Source of the DNA: Zhihengliuella flava
GTDB lineage: Bacteria; Actinomycetota; Actinomycetes; Actinomycetales; Micrococcaceae
DNA: 64,000 bases
Assembly: GCF_015751895.1 (NCBI RefSeq)
Contig: NZ_JADOTZ010000001.1
Span: forward strand, 2,480,001 to 2,544,000
Direction of reading: 5' to 3'
This document shows, piece by piece, positions 8,241 through 17,093 of the stretch. The translations under genes and the position numbers were made by a program. Every line of letters starts with the position of its first letter. The first letter of the stretch is position 1. The notes beneath the pieces were generated by a model. It saw only the letters and a list, made by a program, of their open reading frames with translations. It ran no database searches and had not been told where the DNA came from.

Positions 8241-8897
8241 CGCCCCGCGGACGGTCTCGATGCGTTGGGAACCGAGCTTGTTGCGGAGGTAGCGGACGTA
8301 GACGTCCACCACATTAGAGCCCGGGTCGAAGTCGTACCCCCAGACCCGGGAGAGCAGCTGTTCACGGGTGAGCACCTGGCCGGGGTTGCGCAGAAACGCT
8401 TCGGCGAGGGCGAATTCGCGTGCGGAAAGATCCACGGACCGCCCATCGACTTCCGCCTGACGGGTGCGCAGGTCGAGGGTGAATCCGTCGCTGCTGAGCC
8501 GATGATCCGGCTCCGCCGCCGGGCTGGCCCCGTTCGCGGCTGGGCGCAGACGCAAACGGATGCGGGCGATCAGCTCTTCGAAGCGAAACGGCTTGCCTAG
8601 ATAGTCGTCGGCCCCACCGCTGAGTCCGGTGAGCGTGTCGTCGAGCCCCGTGCGGGCTGTGAGCATGATGACGGGGACGTCGTTGTGACCGTCGCGAAGC
8701 TCCTTGAGGACCTCGAAACCATCGATGTCCGGGAGGCCGACATCCAGCAGGATCAGCTCGAAGTCACCCGTCATGGCGAGGCTGAGGCCCTCGCGGCCCG
8801 TTGCGGCGATCGCTGGCTGGAACCCGGCGGAGCGCAGGCCCTTCGAGACGAAGGCGCTAATCCGCGGTTCGTCTTCAATGATCAGAATCTGGCTCAC
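8223..8897 (-). CDS. OmpR/PhoB-family response regulator
   Basis: 224 residues: receiver domain (1-118) with acidic pocket ED at 8-9, phospho-acceptor Asp52 in LLDVGLPDIDG and the conserved Lys in GKPF; then a winged-helix DNA-binding domain (about 135-224) with LSAREFALAEAFL and the terminal RGAGYRLV. Start is a GTG with an AAAGGAGA site 8 bases upstream. It is the last gene of an operon TPR protein - histidine kinase - regulator, 25 bases after the kinase. Its likely partner is the kinase directly upstream. Targets may include the Asp-rich gene. Confidence 0.95.
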   Translation of the reverse strand: MSQILIIEDEPRISAFVSKGLRSAGFQPAIAATGREGLSLAMTGDFELILLDVGLPDIDGFEVLKELRDGHNDVPVIMLTARTGLDDTLTGLSGGADDYLGKPFRFEELIARIRLRLRPAANGASPAAEPDHRLSSDGFTLDLRTRQAEVDGRSVDLSAREFALAEAFLRNPGQVLTREQLLSRVWGYDFDPGSNVVDVYVRYLRNKLGSQRIETVRGAGYRLV

Positions 8898-8922
8898 GCC
8901 GGCTTCTCCTTTAAGTCCCTCA

Positions 8923-10368
8923 TCACACGGGTATTTCTAGCGTAAAGACGGAGCCTACGGATGGCGTGGAGGCCACCGTGATGTGTCCCGAATGCGCCTC
9001 GCAAATCGCGCGAACAATCGTCAGCCCCAGCCCCGATCCGGCGGCTCGGCTACCGTTGGCGCCACGGGCAAAGCGCTCAAAGATCTCCTGCGCGTCCTCG
9101 GGGGCGATTCCGATGCCGGTATCCCGGACCCAGAGCCGTAGTATGCGTGCGGCCGGAGCGCCCGCGGGGCCCGTGGCGATCTCGGCACCGATGGTGATGG
9201 GGGCGCCCGGCTCGGAGAACTTCACGGCGTTCTGACACAGCTGCAGCAGGGCCTGCGTGATGCGGTGCGGGTCCACGTTGACGGTCGCCGTGGCGCGGCC
9301 CTCGAGTCGCCAGTCGAACTCACCGAGTCCCGTGGCCTTCTCGTGCACGTCGCGCAAGAGCGCGCAGACGTCCGTGGGGCGGGGCTGGACGAAGTCGTCC
9401 CGATCCGCTGAGGCGAGCGTCGAGAGGTCATCGATGAGGATGGACATGCGGGAGAGCTCGTCCAAGGCGAGCGCTTGGGTTTGGCGGACGTCCTGTGGAT
9501 CGGAGGCATCTTGCAGCTCAAGGTGCCCCTGCACGATCGCCACCGGCGTCCGCAGCTCATGTCCGACGTCGCGCAGCAGCTGCCGCTGGGAGGCGAGGGC
9601 CTCCTGCAGCCGGTCCAGCATGTTGTTGAACGTCTCGGACAACTCGGCGAGGTCGTCGTTACCTTCGACGACGAGCCGCTCGTCGAGATCGTCAGCGCCG
9701 ATCCGGGCCGCCGTCCGTCGCAGGGCGCGCAGCGGCCGCAGCAGCGTTTGCAGGACGCCGAAGGAGAGAATGGCGCTCACCGCGAGCGCTATGGCCCCAG
9801 CGGCGACCCAGATCCACACGTTGCGGTGCAGACCAGCCAATTCCCGGTTCAGATCGAACGCCAAGACCAGCTGTGCCGGCTCGGTATCGTCGCTGAGCTG
9901 GACGGGGACGAGGGCGGCCCGGTACGACGCCGTCGAGGTGTCAAGCGTAGTTAGCTCCACGCGGTCGGTGGCCGGGCGGTCGATCAGCTGGCGGATCAGC
10001 TCCTGGTCCGCCTCCAACCGGAGGGGAACGGGCTCGGGCGCGGTCCACCGCACCTCGCCGCGCTGCAGGACGATCACGCCCTCGTTTTCCTCCGGCGAGG
10101 AGCGCTGAATGGCGAGGTAGGTCAGTTCCGCCGCGGTCGTGAAGTCCTCGCCAGTCTCCGGATCAATCCCGGTCTCGGCCAGGGCGCGAAATTCGGTCAC
10201 CTCCCGCCGCAACGAGTCATCGATTTGTGCGGCCAGATCACCCCGTTGGACCACGTAATTGGTGGTTCCCGCGATAGCCAAGGTCAACCCGGAGAGCGCG
10301 ATCAGGGCCACCATGATGCGGGTGCGCACAGAGAGCGCGCGGACGCGGGAGAGCCACCGCACGTTCAC
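8923..10368 (-). CDS. Membrane sensor histidine kinase (HAMP, HisKA, HATPase_c)
   Basis: 481 residues from a GTG that begins 4 bases after the TPR gene's stop. Order: TM1 about 17-38; an extracytoplasmic sensor region about 40-180, rich in acidic residues; TM2 about 183-205; HAMP 206-258; HisKA with phospho-acceptor His270 in LLRDVGHELRTPVA; HATPase_c with N box (QLCQNAVKFS), G1 (DTGIGI) and G2 (GSGLGL). It should autophosphorylate and pass phosphate to the OmpR-type regulator encoded next. The open frame extends far upstream within the TPR gene, but that part has no kinase features and a low-complexity basic composition. The sensed signal is unknown. Confidence 0.93.
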   Translation of the reverse strand: MNVRWLSRVRALSVRTRIMVALIALSGLTLAIAGTTNYVVQRGDLAAQIDDSLRREVTEFRALAETGIDPETGEDFTTAAELTYLAIQRSSPEENEGVIVLQRGEVRWTAPEPVPLRLEADQELIRQLIDRPATDRVELTTLDTSTASYRAALVPVQLSDDTEPAQLVLAFDLNRELAGLHRNVWIWVAAGAIALAVSAILSFGVLQTLLRPLRALRRTAARIGADDLDERLVVEGNDDLAELSETFNNMLDRLQEALASQRQLLRDVGHELRTPVAIVQGHLELQDASDPQDVRQTQALALDELSRMSILIDDLSTLASADRDDFVQPRPTDVCALLRDVHEKATGLGEFDWRLEGRATATVNVDPHRITQALLQLCQNAVKFSEPGAPITIGAEIATGPAGAPAARILRLWVRDTGIGIAPEDAQEIFERFARGANGSRAAGSGLGLTIVRAICEAHSGHITVASTPSVGSVFTLEIPV

Positions 10369-10372
10369 GGCC

Positions 10373-12316
10373 CTACCCGTCCTTCCCGTCGGGTCCGGTC
10401 TGGTCACGTGGACCGCTGCCGGAATCCCCGTCCTCCGGGTCGTCCCCGTCGGCGGGCACCTCGTCCCCGTCGGCGGGCGCCTCGTCCTCGACGGCGGGCG
10501 CCTCCTCCTCGTCGACGGGCGGCCCGGGATCGTCCACCGAGCGGGGCGTTCCGAGGGCCGCCTCTTCGGCGGCGAGGGCGTCGCGCGCCGAGTCCTCGGC
10601 CTCGGTGAGGGCAGTGTCCACGACCTCTTGGGCTTTACTCCGCGCTTCCTCCGCCTGCAGCGAGAGTCCCTGCTGGTCCAAGACCTCGGCGAGGCCGCGC
10701 TGTGCGGCATTGACGTGAGCCACCGATTCCGCGTGATCGGCGGAGATCATGCGGTACAGGGCCGCGGCCTCGTCGAGGCGGCCGGATTCCGTCAGCACAT
10801 GTGCGGCGAAGAGTTCCGCGTTGCCGGCGGCATCGGCGTCGTCCACCCCGCGAAAGCGGTCCGCCGCGTCGAGCGCCTCGGCGACGGCGCCGCGTCCGTC
10901 CCCGAGAGCCCAGGCGCTGCGCGCGTGCGTGTCCCGGAAATCGGCCGCGTGCCACGCGGCACCGTGCTCGTCGGCCAGCCGGATCGCCTCGTCCAAGGCG
11001 CTCAGGCCGTCGGGATCACCCGCCTCACAGAGCGAATGCCCCAACGCGTGCAGGGCCGTGGGCAGAGCCGCCGGGTCGGAGTCAGCCTGCCGCGCCAAAT
11101 CCACCGCACGTTCGTAGCCAGCCCGGGCCTCGGCGGGCTCATCTTGTTGGCCGAGCAGCGTGGCGAGCGCGAGGAGTGTCCGCGCCGCTTCGCCAGCGAG
11201 CCCGGACTGCTCGAACACCATGATCGCCTCACGCCACAGCCGTGCGGCCTCATCAAACCGTTCCTGATGGCGCACGCTATGCCCCCACGAGACCAGCGCT
11301 CGCGCCCGTTCGGTCGCGTGGCCAGTAGCGCCGAGTTGCTCCGCGAGCGTGCTCAGCAGCTCCTCCGCAAGCACGTATTCGGCGGCGTCCAGCAATTGGT
11401 GACCGAGCGCCAGCCGGAGCGCCCACGTTTGGTCAAATTCACCGCGTTCGGCCTGCTCGATCGCCACCTTCCACGCCAGAATCGCGGCCTCATGATCCGC
11501 CGCCGATGCCGCGAGCTGAGCGACGGCGGCGGCCGCCGAGACGGCGCCCTTGCGGATGCCAGCCGAGGCGTACAGCTCCAGGGCCTCGAGCGCGCACCCT
11601 TCGGCCTCGATGGCATGGCCGCGCTCGCCGTTGACCGTTGCCTTGACCATCCAGACGGCCGCGCCCATCGCCCGGTTGAGGTTCAGCTCGAGGAGGCGTT
11701 CGGCCACTCCGAGTGCGGTTTCAGCCTCTTCCATCCCGGCGTAGGCGTGTGCGAGATACAACAACGCTCCGCCCTCCGACTCCGCGCGTCCCGCCGCTTG
11801 ATACGCGTTAGCACACCACTGCAGGGCCTCCAGCGCGGCAGCGGAACCTTGGGTGTGTTGGGCTACCGCGAGGGCCAGCTTGATGTCCGCCAGCACGTCA
11901 TCGGGGGCGCCCGCGCCCTCGTGCGTGAGCAGGGCCGCCTCCAGCAGCGGCATTTCCTCCTCCGTCGCTTCGCGAAATAGCAGCGACCCGAGGTCTTCTT
12001 CCATGTCCGCTTGGTGCGTCCATCCCTCGGCGCGCAGCAGCGCCTGCCGGGCGTGCGCGGCGAGCCGGGCGCCGTCGTCGTCCCCGGAGAGGTGACGGAT
12101 GGAGGCCGTCACGCCCCACAGGGACAGCCGCGTGGTGAGCGCCGCGTCGGGAAATTCAAGGCCGCGCATGGCCGCTCGCAGCGCGCCGGAGTGGTCCTCC
12201 GCGTACGCGCGCTCGTACGCCAGATCGAGGCACTCGGTGGCGCTGGCCGGATCGCCCAGCGGGTGGGCGGGTGCGCTGTGGAGGATACGGCCGAGTCGGT
12301 CCGTTAGAGCTGACAC
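10373..12316 (-). CDS. Large TPR-repeat protein, first gene of a two-component operon
   Basis: 647 residues made largely of helical repeats of TPR type, for example LAYERAYAEDHSGALRAAM near the start and many AL..ALE-like pairs; soluble and acidic, with no signal peptide. The last ~50 residues (after about 600) are a disordered acidic tail rich in Glu, Asp and Pro. Start is GTG with a strong AAAGGAGG site. It precedes the histidine kinase by only 4 bases, so the two are co-transcribed and probably translationally coupled. A repeat protein in this position could scaffold or modulate the kinase; that is inference from order only. Confidence 0.8.
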   Translation of the reverse strand: MSALTDRLGRILHSAPAHPLGDPASATECLDLAYERAYAEDHSGALRAAMRGLEFPDAALTTRLSLWGVTASIRHLSGDDDGARLAAHARQALLRAEGWTHQADMEEDLGSLLFREATEEEMPLLEAALLTHEGAGAPDDVLADIKLALAVAQHTQGSAAALEALQWCANAYQAAGRAESEGGALLYLAHAYAGMEEAETALGVAERLLELNLNRAMGAAVWMVKATVNGERGHAIEAEGCALEALELYASAGIRKGAVSAAAAVAQLAASAADHEAAILAWKVAIEQAERGEFDQTWALRLALGHQLLDAAEYVLAEELLSTLAEQLGATGHATERARALVSWGHSVRHQERFDEAARLWREAIMVFEQSGLAGEAARTLLALATLLGQQDEPAEARAGYERAVDLARQADSDPAALPTALHALGHSLCEAGDPDGLSALDEAIRLADEHGAAWHAADFRDTHARSAWALGDGRGAVAEALDAADRFRGVDDADAAGNAELFAAHVLTESGRLDEAAALYRMISADHAESVAHVNAAQRGLAEVLDQQGLSLQAEEARSKAQEVVDTALTEAEDSARDALAAEEAALGTPRSVDDPGPPVDEEEAPAVEDEAPADGDEVPADGDDPEDGDSGSGPRDQTGPDGKDG

Positions 12317-12385
12317 GAATCCTCCTTTGCTGTGCGCGGGTCACCGGGACGGTACGACGCCGTCGCGCTACGTCGTCCCTCGAGC

Positions 12386-12871
12386 TTACGCATCCGTGAG
12401 CGTTCGTTGTACTAGCGGTCCCGCGCGGAAGGGGATGTGTTCACTCAGGGCCAAGGAGGTCTCCGTGCGCAAGACGCCGCGGAGCTTGAGGATGCCTCGC
12501 AAGACCTGTTGCAGGTTATGCGTGTCCCGCGCGGCGACGCGGCACCAGACATCGCCGCGGCCGGAGGTCTCGAAGACCTCGAGGACGTGCGGTGACGTAC
12601 CGAGGGACTGGACCACCGAGTCCAGCTCGCGATGGTCCACCTCCATGGTGATGAAGGCCAGGACGTCGTACCCGATGGCCGCTAGGTCGACGTCGCGACC
12701 GCCGTCGCGCACCGCCCCCGAGCGCAGCAAACGCCGCATGCGGGACTGCACCGTGTTGCGCGCGAGCGACAGGGACACGGCGAGGTCGCTGATCTGTGCG
12801 CGCGGGTCCTCGATCATCGCCGCGAGCAGGCGCAGGTCTGTGGCATCTAACACGCCGACTGAACTTGGCAT
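12386..12871 (-). CDS. Lrp/AsnC-family transcriptional regulator
   Basis: 161 residues: N-terminal winged HTH (LDATDLRLLAAMIEDPRAQ through NTVQSRMRRLLRSG, about 8-60) and a C-terminal RAM/AsnC ligand domain (about 70-150). The ATG at 12871 is preceded by GAAAGGAAGC; an upstream in-frame start at 12922 lacks such a site. It is divergent from an MFS transporter 134 bases away, the standard arrangement for a local Lrp-type regulator that senses an amino acid or related ligand. The AT-richer spacer holds TTGA-N9-TCAA (12906-12922), a weak candidate site. Confidence 0.9.
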   Translation of the reverse strand: MPSSVGVLDATDLRLLAAMIEDPRAQISDLAVSLSLARNTVQSRMRRLLRSGAVRDGGRDVDLAAIGYDVLAFITMEVDHRELDSVVQSLGTSPHVLEVFETSGRGDVWCRVAARDTHNLQQVLRGILKLRGVLRTETSLALSEHIPFRAGPLVQRTLTDA

Positions 12872-13005
12872 TTTGCTTCCTTTCGGCTCTGCTTGCGCAT
12901 CAATTTTGAACTTTACGCTCAATCTGCGCCACTGTCACAAAGCAGAAACATCAACTGGCCGCATCATGGCTGGGTAGTGGTCAACGCGGGCGAAAGGAAG
13001 TGGGC

Positions 13006-14262
13006 ATGACAGTCATCGGCGAATTGCGGATGCGGGCGGCCAGCGACCTTTCGCTCCGCGGGGGCTGGGACGCCTCGCTGCGCACGCGGGTGGTGCTCAC
13101 CGGCGCCGTCATGGCCTTGCTGTTCATCGGCGTCAACATCGCCACGCCCCTCTACCCGCTGTTGCAGGAGAAGCTCGCCCTCGGCCCCTTCGGCGTGACC
13201 GTTGCGTTCACCGCCTACGTCATGTCCTTGATCGTCGGGTTGGTCTGCTACGGCCACTGGTCCGATCACATCGGGCGCCGCGCCGCCTTGGTCATCGCCG
13301 TCGTCGTTGGCCTGATCGGCGGCCTCATCTTCGCCTTTGCCCCGGGCCTCTGGGCGTTGGTTCTGGGACGCGCGCTGCAAGGCGCCGCCGTCGCCGCCGC
13401 CACCGGAGCCTCCAGCGCGGCGCTACGCGAGCTCCTGCCGCGCCACCAGGACTGGGCCGGCCGCTTCACCCTCCTTCTCAACGCCGGTGGCGTGGCCGCC
13501 GGACCGATCATCGGTGGCGCGCTCAGTCTGCTGCCGAACCCCACCGTGACGCCGTTTGTGATCCACAGCGCCGCGTTGATCGCCGTGTTACTGCCGCTGT
13601 GGCTCCTGCGCGCCCGCCCGGCGTTGGACCCCGCGCCCGGACGGGCACGCCAAGCACTGCGCCCGCGGCGCCTGCACTTGGCGCGCGAGGCGGCCGGCCA
13701 ATTCTGGATCGCCGCGCTGACGGGTCTGCTGAGCTTCGCCGTGTTCGGCCTCGTTTTGTCACTGGCACCTGGCTACTACGCCGATCTGTTTGGGATTGAT
13801 TCCCGGGTGCTCCTTGGCACACTCGCGGCGCTCGCCCTCATGGCGTCCGCGGTGAGCCAGCTACTGGGCCGGGCCACGCCAGCCACGGTGGCCCCCGCGC
13901 TGATTGCTATGGGCCTCGGGGTCGGGGTCCTGGCCCTCGGGGCACACCTGACGTCCCTGCACCTCGTGATCGCCGGCAGTCTGCTGGCCGGTGCCGCGCA
14001 GGGGCTGGCGTTCCGCGGTGCCTTCAATGACGCTGCATCCGCGATTCCCACGGAGCAGCACGCTCAGGTCATCAGCCTGATCTATGTCGTGACGTATGCG
14101 GGTAGCGCCATCCCTGTGCTCGGACTCGGCGCCTTCGCCAACCAGTTTGGGCTGGACCTCGCCTTCATCGTCTTCGCGGGCGCGGTGCTGGTGTGTTGCA
14201 CCGTGTTGGCCGCGTATGCGTGGCTGCGCCGCCGTCGGGCCGCATCGTCTCCTGCGCCCTAG
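13006..14262 (+). CDS. MFS transporter
   Basis: 418 residues with twelve predicted membrane helices and the motif A loop between TM2 and TM3 (GHWSDHIGRRAAL). The pattern (PLYPLLQEKLALGPFGV in TM1, drug/metabolite exporter-like) suggests a small-molecule efflux pump of the DHA1 type. ATG at 13006 has GAAAGGAAG 6-7 bases upstream; a GTG at 13000 would lose that spacing. Divergent from the Lrp-type regulator, which probably controls it. Lrp-linked exporters often handle amino acids, but the substrate cannot be read from sequence. Confidence 0.9.
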   Translation: MTVIGELRMRAASDLSLRGGWDASLRTRVVLTGAVMALLFIGVNIATPLYPLLQEKLALGPFGVTVAFTAYVMSLIVGLVCYGHWSDHIGRRAALVIAVVVGLIGGLIFAFAPGLWALVLGRALQGAAVAAATGASSAALRELLPRHQDWAGRFTLLLNAGGVAAGPIIGGALSLLPNPTVTPFVIHSAALIAVLLPLWLLRARPALDPAPGRARQALRPRRLHLAREAAGQFWIAALTGLLSFAVFGLVLSLAPGYYADLFGIDSRVLLGTLAALALMASAVSQLLGRATPATVAPALIAMGLGVGVLALGAHLTSLHLVIAGSLLAGAAQGLAFRGAFNDAASAIPTEQHAQVISLIYVVTYAGSAIPVLGLGAFANQFGLDLAFIVFAGAVLVCCTVLAAYAWLRRRRAASSPAP

Positions 14263-14296
14263 TCACCGCCCTGCGGGAGGGCCGTGTGGTGCCGGA

Positions 14297-14302
14297 TAGA
14301 CT
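14297..14302 (+). promoter_or_regulatory. Leaderless -10 element (TAGACT)
   Basis: TAGACT ends 7 bases before the NUDIX ATG at 14310; no ribosome-binding site is visible. Confidence 0.5.
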
Positions 14303-14309
14303 GGCCGTT

Positions 14310-14771
14310 ATGACCGAACCGACCCGCGCCTTCGATACCCGGCTGGCCGCCTACTGCGTGGTGGTCCGCGACGGGCAGATTCTCCTCGCCCTGTGGGATG
14401 CGCGCGATATTAGTGCCGACCTCCGCCCACGCTGGACGTTGCCTGGCGGGGGCATCGAGCTCCGCGAACGCATCGAGGACGGAGCCGTGCGTGAGGTCGC
14501 TGAAGAAACCGGCTATACCGTGCGGCTTGGGCGGCTGCTGGGTGTGGACTCCGGAGTCGTGGAAGTGGGGCACCGCCTGCGCGGTGAACCGCGCCCGCTG
14601 CAAACCGTGGCTGTTCTCTACCAGGCCGAGGTCACGGGCGGGCGGCTCACCCACGAGGTCGGAGGCTCCACCTCCCAAGCAGCGTGGTTTCCGCTGGAAG
14701 GTGTGGCCGAACTCGATCGGGTCTCCCGCGTCGATGCGGCGCTCGAGCTGTACCGTAAAGCCGCCGGGTGA
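14310..14771 (+). CDS. NUDIX hydrolase
   Basis: 153 residues. The Nudix box is intact: G-x5-E-x7-REVAEETGY in the stretch from GGIELRE to REVAEETGY (about residues 48-70), so Mg2+-dependent cleavage of a nucleoside-diphosphate-linked compound is expected. Substrate unknown. The TAGACT -10 element just before the ATG defines this start; the open frame reaches further back into the MFS gene. It is followed closely by a binding-protein gene on the same strand with its own ribosome site. Confidence 0.9.
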   Translation: MTEPTRAFDTRLAAYCVVVRDGQILLALWDARDISADLRPRWTLPGGGIELRERIEDGAVREVAEETGYTVRLGRLLGVDSGVVEVGHRLRGEPRPLQTVAVLYQAEVTGGRLTHEVGGSTSQAAWFPLEGVAELDRVSRVDAALELYRKAAG

Positions 14772-14821
14772 AGACCGCAGACAGGATGGCGCTGCCCGTG
14801 AAGACAATGAAGGAGCCTTTG

Positions 14822-15787
14822 GTGAATTTTCCCCGACCGCGCCGGGCGCTGAGCGCGGTAGCGCTGACGGCCGTCCTGGTCGCGACTGCCGCGTGCGGAA
14901 CCGGGACGACGCCGTCGAACTCGCCCGAGCCCGACGGCTCCTCCGGGAGCGGAACGGCGGGGGCGTCCGAAAGCGTCGCTGATCCGCTCATCGTCGCCGT
15001 GCCGAACGGGACGCTTGACGCGTCGATCGTTGCCGAGCTGTACATCGGCGCGCTGACGCGTGCTGGTGTTCCCGTCGAGGCCCGCCGCGACGTGACCGAC
15101 TGGGAGCAATACGGCGACGCCGTGCGGGAGGGGCGGATCGACGTCGTCCCGGGATACACGGGGGAATTGCTCTACGCCTTCGATGCGACGACGACGGCGC
15201 GCGAGTCAGGGGAGGTCTCGGCCGAGCTGCGCGAAGCCCTGCCGGAGTCGCTGGCGGTGCTAGACACCGGGCCTGCCAGCCGGCAGCCACTTCTGGCCAT
15301 GACGCAGGCGGGCAGCGCGGAGTATGAGGTCACCGCCCTGTCTGACCTCGGCGAGGTTTGCGAGGACTTGGGTTTCGGCGGCCCGCAGCCCCTCCTGACC
15401 CGCGCGGACGGCATCCCCGAGCTGCGGGAGGATTATGACTGCGATCCGTCTTCTTTTACGCAGCTCGAGACCAGCCAAGCGAGCTTGGAGGCGTTGATCA
15501 ACGACCGCGTGCAGGTCGCTGAGTTGGTCAATACGGATCCCAGCCTGGAGGCCCATGGCTTGGTGGTGTTGGAGGGCTCTCGTCAGCACTTCATGGCGGA
15601 TGACATCGTGCCCGTGGTGCACCAAGAGTCCGTGGGTGAGGAGGCCCGCGAGGTCCTGAATCGGGTGACGGCGGAGCTGACGGTCGAGGACCTGATTCAG
15701 CTCAATATCCAGCGCGGTGGCGACGCCCCCGTGAGCGCATCGGCCGCGGCGGAAACGTGGTTAACGGAACACGGGTTCGAGCAGTAG
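14822..15787 (+). CDS. Betaine/choline-type (OpuAC-like) substrate-binding lipoprotein, orphan
   Basis: 321 residues from a GTG with AAGGAG 6 bases upstream; earlier in-frame starts (14768, 14786) have poorer sites. Lipobox ending at Cys25 (LVATAAC) predicts a membrane-anchored lipoprotein. The mature part resembles the QAT-family binding domain: DWEQYGDAVREGRIDVVPGYTG matches the region in ProX/OpuCC proteins that ends in the YTGT-like loop, and ends with an ELTVEDLIQLN segment typical of the family. No permease or ATPase gene is adjacent, so it either serves a transporter encoded elsewhere or is a leftover. Compatible-solute uptake is inferred from the family. Confidence 0.85.
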   Translation: MNFPRPRRALSAVALTAVLVATAACGTGTTPSNSPEPDGSSGSGTAGASESVADPLIVAVPNGTLDASIVAELYIGALTRAGVPVEARRDVTDWEQYGDAVREGRIDVVPGYTGELLYAFDATTTARESGEVSAELREALPESLAVLDTGPASRQPLLAMTQAGSAEYEVTALSDLGEVCEDLGFGGPQPLLTRADGIPELREDYDCDPSSFTQLETSQASLEALINDRVQVAELVNTDPSLEAHGLVVLEGSRQHFMADDIVPVVHQESVGEEAREVLNRVTAELTVEDLIQLNIQRGGDAPVSASAAAETWLTEHGFEQ

Positions 15788-15805
15788 CTGTGACAAGCTA
15801 GGTTC

Positions 15806-17056
15806 ATGTCAGCTCGGAACGGTTCCTCCAACGAAACTCAGCGGTATACGCAGTCCTCCAAACTTCGCGATGTCTTGTATGACATCCGTGGCCCGGTGTT
15901 GGAGCACGCCCAGCGCATGGAGGCCGAAGGGCACCGGATCCTGAAGCTCAACATTGGTAACCCGGCACCGTTCGGCTTCGAGGCGCCGGACGAGATTCTG
16001 GTGGACATGATCCGGAATCTGCCGAACGCGCAGGGGTATTCGGATTCACGCGGCATCCTCTCCGCCCGCACCGCGGTGTCCCAGTACTACCAAACCCGCG
16101 GTATCCGCACGATCAGCGTGGATGACATCTACCTCGGTAACGGGGTGTCCGAGCTCATCACGCTCAGCCTGACCGCGTTGCTGGAAAACGGGGATGAGGT
16201 CCTCATACCGGCGCCGGACTACCCGCTCTGGACTGCGTCGGTCTCCCTGGCCGGGGGGCGCCCCGTGCACTACCTCACCGTGGAGGAGGAGGGGTGGATG
16301 CCGGATCTGGAGGACATGGCCTCCAAGATCACGGACAAGACCAAGGGCATTGTCCTGATCAATCCCAACAACCCCACCGGTGCGGTCTATCCGAAGCACG
16401 TCATCGAGGACATTCTGGAATTGGCCCGGCGGCACGGCCTCATCGTCTTCTCAGACGAGATCTACGAGAAGATCCTGTACGACGACGCGGTGCACTACAA
16501 CACAGCGGCCCTGTCCGACGACGTGCTGACCCTGACGTTCTCCGGGCTGTCCAAGGCCTACCGCGTGTGCGGTTTCCGCGCCGGCTGGATGGCCATTTCC
16601 GGGCCCAAGCACCACGCGCAGGATTTCATTGAGGGCATCAACCTGCTGACGAATATGCGCCTCTGCGCCAACGTGCCCGGGCAGAACGCCATTCAGACGG
16701 CGCTGGGCGGTTACCAGTCCATCAATGACCTGATTCTTCCGGGCGGGCGCCTCTTGGAGCAGCGCAATCTGGCCTACAAGTTGCTCAATGACATCCCCGG
16801 GGTGTCCGTGCAGCAGGCGCAGGGAGCCATGTACCTCTTCCCGAAGCTTGATCCCGAGGTATACCCGATCAAGAATGACGAGAAGTTCGCGCTAGATCTG
16901 CTGAAGCAGCAGAAGCTACTCGTCACGCACGGTACGGGGTTCAACTGGGTGGCGCCCGATCACTTCCGTCTGGTCACGCTGCCCAACGTGCGGGATTTGG
17001 AGAACGCCATCTACCGGATCGCAGATTTCCTGGAGTATTTGCGCGAACGCGGCTAA
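15806..17056 (+). CDS. PLP-dependent aminotransferase, AlaA-like
   Basis: 416 residues, fold-type I aminotransferase. The PLP lysine is in SGLSKAYRVCGFRAGW (about residue 252); NPNNPTGAVY and SDEIYEKILYDD supply the conserved Asn and Asp/Tyr; the C-terminal FRLVTLPN carries the substrate-carboxylate Arg. The start MSARNGSSNE and the HAQRMEAEGHRILKLNIGNPAPFGFE block are characteristic of AlaA/YfbQ-type glutamate-pyruvate transaminases. It makes alanine from pyruvate and glutamate in the cytosol. It lies 18 bases after the binding-protein gene; functional link not evident. Confidence 0.92.
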   Translation: MSARNGSSNETQRYTQSSKLRDVLYDIRGPVLEHAQRMEAEGHRILKLNIGNPAPFGFEAPDEILVDMIRNLPNAQGYSDSRGILSARTAVSQYYQTRGIRTISVDDIYLGNGVSELITLSLTALLENGDEVLIPAPDYPLWTASVSLAGGRPVHYLTVEEEGWMPDLEDMASKITDKTKGIVLINPNNPTGAVYPKHVIEDILELARRHGLIVFSDEIYEKILYDDAVHYNTAALSDDVLTLTFSGLSKAYRVCGFRAGWMAISGPKHHAQDFIEGINLLTNMRLCANVPGQNAIQTALGGYQSINDLILPGGRLLEQRNLAYKLLNDIPGVSVQQAQGAMYLFPKLDPEVYPIKNDEKFALDLLKQQKLLVTHGTGFNWVAPDHFRLVTLPNVRDLENAIYRIADFLEYLRERG

Positions 17057-17093
17057 GCACCTCGGCCGGGGTGTCCCAAGGAAGGGATGGAAG

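Noticed and set aside
8923-10710. Histidine kinase with a 114-residue basic N-terminal extension
   Set aside because: The extension lies inside the TPR gene in another frame, is low complexity and lacks a ribosome site; the GTG at 10368 gives normal kinase layout.
10259-11980. Long plus-strand open frame of 573 codons
   Set aside because: Antisense to the TPR gene and the sensor-kinase start; composition is Arg/Gly/Val-rich shadow of high-GC codons, with no domain and no ribosome site.
12906-12922. TTGA-N9-TCAA as an Lrp operator between the Lrp-type gene and the MFS gene
   Set aside because: Only 4-bp arms and no second copy; the position is plausible but the match is too weak to list as a site.
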